Source: Gammaproteobacteria bacterium (GTDB lineage Bacteria; Pseudomonadota; Gammaproteobacteria; Enterobacterales; Psychrobiaceae). From it: 5,261 nt of DNA. Where the stretch lies: contig JABSRS010000182.1 in assembly GCA_013214885.1 (NCBI GenBank), forward strand, positions 1,620 to 6,880, given 5' to 3'. Under the pieces are notes generated by a model that saw only the letters and a program-made list of their open reading frames with translations, searched no databases and was not told the DNA's origin. The position numbers were made by a program, and so were the translations under genes. Positions 1-5,261 of this stretch are shown here, piece by piece (the first letter of the stretch is position 1; the number at the start of each line of letters is the position of its first letter).

Positions 1-2187
1 GGGGTGCCATTTCGTTATTTTAAGGCGTCAAACAGCGGGTTAAAAGCGCTTAAATGGCCGGAATCGACATTACCACCCGATGTTGCTGCAATCGCCAAAG
101 CTAGTGGTATCAAGCCCGATAACTTTGAGGTTACAACCATTGCTAAGGGCTGGTGGCAGAGCGAAGAGTATAGCTTGCAGCCCGTATGGCAAGTAAAGTT
201 GGTACAACTTAAATCCGAGGCAACATTATCGTTCTACCTTGAGCTGACTGAGCAAAAACTATTGAGTCAAGAGCGGACCGTTGAGGCTTATCAGCCTGAT
301 TTTACACCGCAACATCTCCAAAGTGGTCACAGTTTACAGGCGTTGGTATTTGAGCCTGATCCTAAAACTACCTTAATGGCCGAGAGTCTAGAGTTGCAAG
401 CACTCACTGAGTTATTGCCTGATGCCGCTTATAGCCTAGTTGAACTACAAGATCTTGAGGCGGTTGACGGTGGCTTTATGCTCAGTGGTCCCTATGTCAA
501 GGTAGTTGATTTAGTTGCACCAGTAAACCCCTCTCCTGTGCTGAGCAATGACAGTGAATGGCGCCGTCACGACGAGCAGTTTGTGCAAGTGATGGCTTAT
601 TACCACCTCGATAAAGCCCAGCGTCATTTACAGCGCCTTGGATATCAAGGGCCGAGTCAAATTTTCTATGGTCCGATCGAGGTAGACGCCAGAGGTGGTA
701 CTAGCGATCAGTCGGCATATTCTTTCCGTGAAAATAGGATCTTACTTGGGATCGGTGGGGTGCCTGATGGCGAAGATGCCGATGTGATCTGGCATGAGTT
801 TGGCCATGGTTTACTACACTTTATCAATAACAGCGATAAAGGGGGCGACAGTGGTGCCATTGGTGAGGGGTTCTCTGACTTTTACGCTGGGGTTCATAGT
901 TTTAGGGATCCGCAAGGGCAGGTTTTTGAACCTAACGTGATGTTTAATTGGGATGCTCGATTTGGTAATCGTAAACCCAGAACCTTAAATGACCAAACAG
1001 CGAAATATAATCCCAATTATCGTTACCCAGCACATCAATGGGTGAAGGATACTTTAGGCGATCAGCTGTGGTCGACCCCATTGTTCCAAGGGATGCGTCA
1101 GGCATTCGTTAATCATGGTGAGCAAGCGATTGATGATTTTGAGCGCTTAGTTATCGAAGCTATGTACGGTATGGGTGCCGGGATTAGAATGGATCAGCTT
1201 GCCTTGTCGACACTCGATATGGCTGTGCGAATGTATCCAAATACCGACTATGGCGCGATTTTGCAACGTCAATTTGATCACCATGGCTTAATCTTAGATC
1301 CGATTGAGCTAACCAACTCAGGTGTAATTAAGCAGCAACGTGGTGCCATTGACTTTAATTTTGCGATCCAAAACTTGGCGGTGGCAAAACTAGAGGCGGT
1401 TAGTTTTAGTTTTTATGATTTACCTGAGGGAATATCGGTCAGTGGCGCAATGTCACCAATTGCCGAATTGCTCGCCGGTGAAACTAAGGAGGTTTTGGGG
1501 CAATTTAAACTCGATCTTGGGACAAACCTTAGCTGTGGTCAGCAGCTCGCATTACCAGTTGATGTTCGGTATACCAGTGATATTGCCGCTATTAATAACT
1601 CGCAACTAACGTTAGACGTCACAATCGGGGAGGGCAAGACTCACAGCGTCAGCGGTCAAGGCGGCGATTTGCTCGATGCCACGGCCAATGATGCTGGCTT
1701 AACGAGGGAGAAGGGAGTGAGCAACTTTCATCTCGATTTTAGTCAGCTAGCATTAAAAGTTAAGCCCAATTTGACACTGGCTTTAGATATTGAACATCCC
1801 CACTTCGACCAACTTACGATCAAACTTACCAGTCCATCTGGGCAGCAGATTACTATTTGGGATCGAGATTATTATCCCCGTAAAAACTTTAATTACAGCT
1901 TACCAAATAGCTTGGTCGATATCGACTGGTCGCCAATTATTGGCGAAAGCCTAACCGGTAATTGGCAGCTTCAGATCGTCGATCATGATGCCACTAAACA
2001 TGGCAAGTTACTGTCATGGGGCTTGAGCCAGATCAGCGAATACACCTGTAGCCAGCCTGATGTTAGTTCGAAACCCGATCCAACAACTATTCAGAAACCA
2101 AGCAAATCGGGAGGCAGCCTCGGTTGGAGTCTGCTGATGCTTAGTTTTGCTTACCTAATTCGTAAAAAATTTAATATGGAGCAATAG
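1..2187 (+). CDS. Secreted thermolysin/fungalysin-like zinc metallopeptidase with P domain and GlyGly-CTERM tail (5' partial)
   Basis: Exported protein-degrading zinc enzyme, truncated by the left edge. The frame is open from base 1 and no signal peptide follows the GTG at 4, so that GTG is probably internal; residue numbers below count from it. Residues 1 to about 190 resemble an N-terminal propeptide region. The catalytic core carries HEFGH at 264-268 (two zinc-binding His and the catalytic Glu), followed by GEGFSD with E288 as third zinc ligand, 20 residues after the second His as in thermolysin. Residues about 555-680 match a proprotein-convertase P/Homo-B domain, ending in LTGNWQLQIVDH and a SWGL motif. 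The C-terminus has Gly703-Gly704, a hydrophobic helix (706-719) and R720-K721-K722. This is the GlyGly-CTERM layout, which in Vibrio and Shewanella is cleaved by rhombosortase on proteins sent through type II secretion. The stop lies 4 bases before the lipoprotein gene, so the two are probably co-transcribed. Fold and metal site are firm; the exact peptidase family (M4 or M36-like) and the substrate are unknown. Confidence 0.9.
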   Translation, partial: GVPFRYFKASNSGLKALKWPESTLPPDVAAIAKASGIKPDNFEVTTIAKGWWQSEEYSLQPVWQVKLVQLKSEATLSFYLELTEQKLLSQERTVEAYQPDFTPQHLQSGHSLQALVFEPDPKTTLMAESLELQALTELLPDAAYSLVELQDLEAVDGGFMLSGPYVKVVDLVAPVNPSPVLSNDSEWRRHDEQFVQVMAYYHLDKAQRHLQRLGYQGPSQIFYGPIEVDARGGTSDQSAYSFRENRILLGIGGVPDGEDADVIWHEFGHGLLHFINNSDKGGDSGAIGEGFSDFYAGVHSFRDPQGQVFEPNVMFNWDARFGNRKPRTLNDQTAKYNPNYRYPAHQWVKDTLGDQLWSTPLFQGMRQAFVNHGEQAIDDFERLVIEAMYGMGAGIRMDQLALSTLDMAVRMYPNTDYGAILQRQFDHHGLILDPIELTNSGVIKQQRGAIDFNFAIQNLAVAKLEAVSFSFYDLPEGISVSGAMSPIAELLAGETKEVLGQFKLDLGTNLSCGQQLALPVDVRYTSDIAAINNSQLTLDVTIGEGKTHSVSGQGGDLLDATANDAGLTREKGVSNFHLDFSQLALKVKPNLTLALDIEHPHFDQLTIKLTSPSGQQITIWDRDYYPRKNFNYSLPNSLVDIDWSPIIGESLTGNWQLQIVDHDATKHGKLLSWGLSQISEYTCSQPDVSSKPDPTTIQKPSKSGGSLGWSLLMLSFAYLIRKKFNMEQ

Positions 2188-2191
2188 AAAG

Positions 2192-3616
2192 ATGAAAAGA
2201 AAACTAAGCCCTCTCTATCTTGCATTAGTTTGTGCTGGATTAACCGCCTGTGGATCGAGCGATAAATCGACCGCCCCGACCCCTGAGCCCGTTAAGGTTT
2301 ATCACGTTAATTTTGTTGCCGATGTTAGCATCGATGGTGTGGTATGTGCAGATACTAACCAAAACTTAGTCTGTGATGCAGGTGAAACTAGGGCTGACAT
2401 GACGGCAGGTGTCGCCAAACTTAGCAGTGAAGATGTTGCCGTGCTTAATAGTTACTACGTGATGCGAAGCTCGCTTACTACCAGTGTTAAGCCAATGATG
2501 CATTACTTGGCTAGTGCAGCTGTCGCAGACAATAGCGAAGTCGTACTAAACCCTGTCTCGACTATGGTATCGGGTTTAATGCTTAATGGCATGCCGCAAG
2601 ATCAGGCATTAGTCTTAATTGCTGGTAGCTTAAACAAGCAGTTCAAACTTGATTTACCAACGGATGTTAGCTTATTACAGCAACAGGATCAGTTGAGTCA
2701 GTTTAACCCTAAATTCGACACGATGTGGCAAGCAATCACTAGTTACGCTATGCAATCACCGGCGCTATTGGCCGCATTGAGCCAGCACATAGCCTCTTGG
2801 GTTGGCATGACCGATGATGAAATGAATTACTTTGCTAAAAAAATCGTCAGTTACTCTAGTCAGTTACATGCGGATTATCCGATGACTGATACCGGGATCA
2901 TCTCGTTCGCCGATGGCGGTTCATTTGCTGCTGATAGCCAAGATCCGCAGTTTGCAGGACAAGATGCTAATTACGGGCTAGATAAGACTAATAATGATAA
3001 CAGTGACGGTGTTGCCGGTTTTAGTTATCAGAAACTTAATGCCAAGGGCGAGCAACTAGCTGGAGATGCCCCTGAGTGGAGTTGTGTTGAAGATTTAAAC
3101 ACCGGTCTTATTTGGGAGCATAAAACTGCCACTGGCGAAGGCGTTCAAGATAAAGACTACTTACTGGTTTATATTAATGATCAGCGCATCCCGACCCAAG
3201 ACGAGATTGACGAAGCCAGTTGTGATGATGCCAATGGGGTCTGCACTACTGCTCAATACCAGAGCCATCTTAATGCGCTTGAAGATGATCAAGGATTATG
3301 TGGAATTAAAAATTGGCAGTTACCGAGTTTTGACCAACTTTACAGCTTAATGAATTTTGGCTCGACTGATACTGGTAGCGACGGAGTCGAAATGGCCGTC
3401 GATATTAAGTATTTCCCACATACCGCAGATAATGATTATTGGACCGGCACCCCTTCGGTCGAAAATTATGCCTCAATGGATCAATCGGCTTATCTGTGGA
3501 CCTTAGGTTTTAATCGTTGGTACATGGGTGCCACGACATCTTATTCATATTGCATCACAACAGATGATTGTGATTACCCATCAAGTTTACCAGTCCGTCT
3601 AGTCGGTACTAAATAA
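2192..3616 (+). CDS. Outer-membrane lipoprotein with C-terminal DUF1566 (Lcl) domain
   Basis: Predicted 474-residue surface lipoprotein. A basic, hydrophobic signal peptide ends in lipobox LTAC, with the lipidated Cys at 20. Gly follows at +2 rather than Asp, which favours outer-membrane sorting. Residues about 50-66 contain a Cys-bracketed, Asp/Asn-rich loop (CADTNQNLVCDAGE) resembling the calcium-binding DxNxN-type loops of extracellular proteins. Residues about 80-260 are mostly helical-looking and match no family I recognise. From W296 onward the sequence follows the DUF1566/Lcl_C pattern: WSCVEDLNTGLIWEHKT, then a Cys-containing insert, then CGIKNWQLPSFDQLYSLMNFG, YFPHTADNDYWTG, and a terminal PVRLVG. 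DUF1566 has a C-type-lectin-like fold and is usually a binding module; no ligand can be read here. The start is supported by GGAG at 2178-2181, inside the upstream peptidase gene, and by the signal peptide. It is the second gene of the three-gene operon. Export and domain are confident; function is unknown. Confidence 0.9.
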   Translation: MKRKLSPLYLALVCAGLTACGSSDKSTAPTPEPVKVYHVNFVADVSIDGVVCADTNQNLVCDAGETRADMTAGVAKLSSEDVAVLNSYYVMRSSLTTSVKPMMHYLASAAVADNSEVVLNPVSTMVSGLMLNGMPQDQALVLIAGSLNKQFKLDLPTDVSLLQQQDQLSQFNPKFDTMWQAITSYAMQSPALLAALSQHIASWVGMTDDEMNYFAKKIVSYSSQLHADYPMTDTGIISFADGGSFAADSQDPQFAGQDANYGLDKTNNDNSDGVAGFSYQKLNAKGEQLAGDAPEWSCVEDLNTGLIWEHKTATGEGVQDKDYLLVYINDQRIPTQDEIDEASCDDANGVCTTAQYQSHLNALEDDQGLCGIKNWQLPSFDQLYSLMNFGSTDTGSDGVEMAVDIKYFPHTADNDYWTGTPSVENYASMDQSAYLWTLGFNRWYMGATTSYSYCITTDDCDYPSSLPVRLVGTK

Positions 3617-3635
3617 CAGCATTAGGGAAAAAATA

Positions 3636-4205
3636 ATGAAAAAATTACTACTGGCAGCGGCGATAACCCTGAGTTTTTCAGCGGCGGCGATTGAACAATC
3701 TTGTGAAATGACTTTGGCAGCAAGCACACCGACTGCCAGGTTTATCGATAATAATGATGGCACGGCAACGGATCAAGCGACGAAATTAACCTGGATGCGT
3801 TGCTCAGTTGGCCAAAACTGGGACAACCAAACTAAGACCTGTGAGGGGAAGCCGGTCACTTTCTTCTGGCAAGGAGCACTGCAAGCCGCTGAGCATGCCA
3901 GAACTAATGAGGCTAATAAACTTTATCATTTTGCTGGTAAGGATAACTGGCGTGTGCCGAACATTAAAGAGTTGGTGTCTATTCGTGAGCAGCGCTGTGT
4001 GTATCCGGCGATGAATCAAGTGATCTTTCCTAATGTCGATGCTATTGCGCAGGCAGAGGGCGGATATGCTTATTTATGGTCATCGACGCCGGTTATTGCC
4101 GATCAGGGGATTATGTACTTAGACATCACTGCAGGTGGTGTATTGGCGAGTTCTTCGGTAGTGGATTATGCACGAGGCGTGCTGCTGGTCGCTGATCCGA
4201 AATAA
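3636..4205 (+). CDS. Small Sec-exported DUF1566 (Lcl) domain protein
   Basis: 189-residue exported protein made almost entirely of one DUF1566 domain. The N-terminus is a short Sec signal peptide (MKKLLLAAAITLSFS) with a plausible signal peptidase I site after A16-A17-A18. There is no lipobox, so the product should be periplasmic or secreted. Family hallmarks occur in order: RFIDNNDGTATDQATKLTWMRC near residues 35-56, WQGAL..A near 78-84, DNWRVPNIKELVSIREQRC near 105-121, PAMN..IFPN, and YLWSSTP. Cys at 23, 56, 69 and 121 could form disulfides outside the cytoplasm. The ATG is preceded by AGGGA at 3624-3628, and the gap from the lipoprotein stop is 19 bases, so this is the last gene of the operon and lies just before a strong terminator. 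It is a divergent paralogue of the lipoprotein's C-terminal domain, lacking that protein's long Cys-containing insert. Partner and ligand are unknown; pairing with the lipoprotein or processing by the peptidase is only inference. Confidence 0.9.
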   Translation: MKKLLLAAAITLSFSAAAIEQSCEMTLAASTPTARFIDNNDGTATDQATKLTWMRCSVGQNWDNQTKTCEGKPVTFFWQGALQAAEHARTNEANKLYHFAGKDNWRVPNIKELVSIREQRCVYPAMNQVIFPNVDAIAQAEGGYAYLWSSTPVIADQGIMYLDITAGGVLASSSVVDYARGVLLVADPK

Positions 4206-4224
4206 ACACTCATGCTAAAAATAG

Positions 4225-4259
4225 AGGCTATTGCGCAATGACTGCGCAATAGCCTTTTT
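4225..4259 (+). terminator. Rho-independent terminator of the peptidase/DUF1566 operon
   Basis: A perfect 13-bp inverted repeat (AGGCTATTGCGCA at 4225-4237 and its complement at 4243-4255) encloses a 5-base loop, and a T-tract covers 4255-4259. It begins 20 bases after the stop codon of the last operon gene, which fits the end of the three-gene transcript. The left arm is preceded by an A-rich stretch (4217-4221), so some activity on convergent transcription is possible but weaker. Confidence 0.92.
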
Positions 4260-4261
4260 AT

Positions 4262-4500
4262 GTTTGCTCGGCGAAGCCAGCAAACCCATCTGCTTGAAAG
4301 AAAGCAGAGTCGCCCCGTCTGAGGGGAAGACAATCTGAATGGCAAGGGTGCCACTGGCTAACGGTGGGGTCTTAAGGAAGCCATAGGTAGACAACTAACC
4401 GTAACTGTAGAGGAACAAAGGACAGTCACAAATTTGGTCACACATTTGGAAGGTTATTCTAAGTGAAAGTAGAATCGTAAATAATTTGCAAGGAGATTTC
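4262..4500 (+). ncRNA. Group II intron 5' domain I relic (truncated, no reverse transcriptase)
   Basis: This gene-free stretch shows a series of elements in the order expected for domain I of a bacterial group II intron. It starts GTTTG, a variant of the usual GTGYG. A hairpin follows (4266-4281, GGC-GAA-GCC core with a bulged C), then a second hairpin with a GAAAGA loop (4289-4308) and a GC-rich CCCC/GGGG pair (4313-4326). Next come GGCAAGGGTG (4341-4350), a stem-loop CCACTG-GCTAA-CGGTGG (4351-4367), TCTTAAGGAAGC (4370-4381) and GAGGAACA (4410-4417) inside an ACTGT/ACAGT pair. The same succession (CAAGGGTG, short stem-loop, TCTGAAGGAAGC, GAGGAACA) occurs in the Oceanobacillus iheyensis class C intron as I recall it. 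The start lies two bases after a terminator T-tract, a typical class C target. No intron-encoded protein, domain V or 3' end is present, so it cannot be a complete intron; the right boundary is uncertain (about 4430-4505). Alternative: another structured RNA with similar motifs. Confidence 0.62.
4425..4448. repeat. Tandem 12-base repeat, two copies
   Basis: GTCACAAATTTG (4425-4436) is followed directly by GTCACACATTTG (4437-4448), differing at one base. The pair sits at the right-hand part of the intron-like region, just after the last motif that resembles domain I. It may be a small duplication formed where the intron was broken, or chance in AT-rich DNA. Confidence 0.6.
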
Positions 4501-4505
4501 ACATT

Positions 4506-4580
4506 AAAAAGTAAAAGTCTCAAGCCACTTTTTCAATTCGTCTTATTTTTGATCTGTCGTCATTACTCGATATCTGATGA
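4506..4580. other. AT-rich gene-free spacer
   Basis: No ORF, RNA gene or convincing promoter is visible here. The only structure is a weak inverted repeat, AAAAGT (4513-4518) with ACTTTT (4527-4532) around an 8-base loop. It lies next to A/T runs that would give the minus-strand transcript a T-rich tail. It could contribute to stopping the RND transcript, but the stem is almost all A-T. Confidence 0.35.
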
Positions 4581-4612
4581 TTTGACGGCTGGCCGCTAAG
4601 CCAGCTGTCAAA
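4581..4612. terminator. Long hairpin between convergent genes, possible terminator of the RND transcript
   Basis: A 13-bp stem (TTTGACGGCTGGC at 4581-4593 with 4600-4612) around the 6-base loop CGCTAA. All positions pair except one, which is G-U on the plus strand and A-C on the minus strand. It lies about 85 bases beyond the RND stop codon on the minus strand, where a terminator would be expected. Neither side has a clean T-tract (minus strand continues TCATCAG), so a factor-independent terminator is not certain. It may instead protect the 3' end of an mRNA. Confidence 0.45.
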
Positions 4613-4630
4613 ACTTATTGCTACTTTGAG

Positions 4631-4696
4631 TTAGCCTGTATTCGAGTCGCTGATTTCACTGCCGAAGGCATGATCAATCGCCACGAGATCTTTCAT
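4631..4696 (-). CDS. Possible 21-residue peptide ORF abutting the RND stop codon
   Basis: On the minus strand an ATG at 4696-4694 directly follows the TAA of the RND gene (4699-4697) and opens a 21-codon frame, beginning MKDLVAIDHA and ending at TAA 4633-4631. The only purine-rich stretch upstream is GAAGAA inside the last RND codons, so translation would have to be coupled to the pump gene. The peptide is mostly polar and acidic, with no signal sequence or membrane segment, and I recognise no family. The arrangement could be chance, or a remnant of a longer coding sequence. Very uncertain. Confidence 0.2.
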   Translation of the reverse strand: MKDLVAIDHAFGSEISDSNTG

Positions 4697-5261
4697 TTAA
4701 TGTTCTTCAATTAGGTCATTAGATATTGCTGGGACTGGCTTCTCACTACGCAGCGAACTCCGACCAAGGTATTTACGTACCAGGACATAGAACACGGGTG
4801 TCAGTAGTAAGCCAAATATTGTCACCCCAATCATGCCAGAGAACACCGCAACTCCCATCGCCTGGCGCATTTCTGATCCAGCACCCGTAGCCAATACCAT
4901 CGGCAGTACGCCCATGATAAAGGCAATTGACGTCATGAGGATTGGGCGCAGTCGTTGATGACTGGCTGCCAGTACTGCGGCAATGACACCCATCCCTTGG
5001 TGTTCTTTTTCACGGGCAAACTCGACAATTAAAATAGCATTTTTGGTCGCCAGTGCCACCAACACAATAAAGCCGATCTGGGTAAATATATTGTTATCGC
5101 CGCCATAGATAACTACGCCGGTAATCGCCGACAGCAAGGTCATTGGTACAATCAAGATGATCGCCAGTGGCAGGCTCAGAATCTCATATTGCGCCACTAA
5201 TACTAAGCACACTAACAGTACGACCAGCGGGAAGATGTAGATTGACGTATTGCCTGCTAAT
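4697..5261 (-). CDS. RND-family multidrug efflux transporter, MexF/OqxB-type inner-membrane subunit (C-terminal part)
   Basis: C-terminal 187 residues of a large proton-driven inner-membrane pump that works with a periplasmic adaptor and an outer-membrane channel to expel drugs. The frame stays open to the right edge: upstream of the GTG at 5212-5210 it continues with LAGNTSIYIFPLVVLL, so that GTG is internal and the true start is outside the window. Full HAE1 transporters are roughly 1,030-1,060 residues, so only the last fifth is visible. Recognisable segments are the last five membrane helices of the AcrB fold, VPMTLLSAITGVVIYGGDNN, the conserved KNAILIVEFARE, RLRPILMTSIAFIMGVLPMV, and TGAGSEMRQAMGVAVFSGM, ending in a short polar cytoplasmic tail. 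The GGDNNIFTQIG loop favours the MexF/OqxB branch over AcrB itself. The gene is convergent with the DUF1566 operon and separated from it by about 490 bases. Family is firm; substrates cannot be read. Confidence 0.95.
   Translation of the reverse strand, partial: LAGNTSIYIFPLVVLLVCLVLVAQYEILSLPLAIILIVPMTLLSAITGVVIYGGDNNIFTQIGFIVLVALATKNAILIVEFAREKEHQGMGVIAAVLAASHQRLRPILMTSIAFIMGVLPMVLATGAGSEMRQAMGVAVFSGMIGVTIFGLLLTPVFYVLVRKYLGRSSLRSEKPVPAISNDLIEEH

Noticed and set aside
1415..1609. 64-codon plus-strand ORF within the peptidase gene.
   Set aside because: Out-of-frame with a continuous, domain-supported coding sequence and without a convincing ribosome binding site.
3804..4019. Overlapping ORFs on both strands inside the small DUF1566 gene.
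   Set aside because: The plus-strand DUF1566 reading has a signal peptide, a ribosome binding site and family motifs; the others show none.
4166..4354. Minus-strand 62-codon ORF over the terminator and intron-like region.
   Set aside because: It runs through a perfect terminator hairpin and the end of a well-supported gene on the other strand; its Arg/Ser/Leu-rich product looks like a frame shadow.
3400..4500. Diversity-generating retroelement (DUF1566 proteins are known DGR targets, and an intron/RT-like RNA lies downstream).
   Set aside because: No reverse transcriptase is encoded in the window, and no stretch of 4206-4696 resembles the 3' end of either DUF1566 gene as an adenine-variable template repeat.
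4490..4515. AAGGAG at 4490-4495 as ribosome binding site of an intron-encoded protein.
   Set aside because: No ATG, GTG or TTG follows at a suitable distance, and the nearest frame (ATT at about 4503) meets TAA within four codons.
4594..4640. Integron attC-like site (GTTAGCC on the plus strand downstream of a hairpin).
   Set aside because: No matching complementary core site at a suitable distance and no cassette-like ORFs; the 7-base match is expected by chance.

Overview
The window looks like chromosomal DNA of a marine-type gammaproteobacterium, most likely Shewanella or a close relative. This is inferred from a GlyGly-CTERM sorting tail, a lipobox lipoprotein, two Lcl/DUF1566-domain exported proteins, a MexF/OqxB-type RND pump and moderately AT-rich codon use. 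No search could be run, so the genus is an inference.

Layout. Bases 1-4205 hold three tightly spaced plus-strand genes that read as one operon whose promoter lies to the left of the window. They are (i) a 5'-truncated secreted zinc metallopeptidase of the thermolysin/fungalysin type, with a P/Homo-B domain and a C-terminal GlyGly-CTERM anchor; (ii) an outer-membrane lipoprotein with a C-terminal DUF1566 (Lcl) domain; (iii) a small Sec-exported protein that is essentially one DUF1566 domain. The gaps are 4 and 19 bases. A perfect 13-bp hairpin with a T-tract at 4225-4259 closes the operon.

Bases 4262 to about 4500 contain no gene but form a run of hairpins and conserved-looking motifs that resemble domain I of a bacterial group II intron. 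They begin two bases after the terminator T-tract, which is the kind of site that class C introns prefer. No reverse transcriptase and no domain V are present, so this appears to be a 5' relic. Bases 4506-4630 hold AT-rich sequence and a second long hairpin.

Bases 4697-5261 on the minus strand are the C-terminal part of an RND inner-membrane efflux transporter that enters from the right edge, convergent with the operon. A 21-codon ORF abuts its stop codon.

How the genes may work together (inference): all three operon products are exported and sized for the cell surface. A surface protease co-expressed with two C-type-lectin-like DUF1566 proteins suggests a binding/processing module. The RND pump is an unrelated neighbour.
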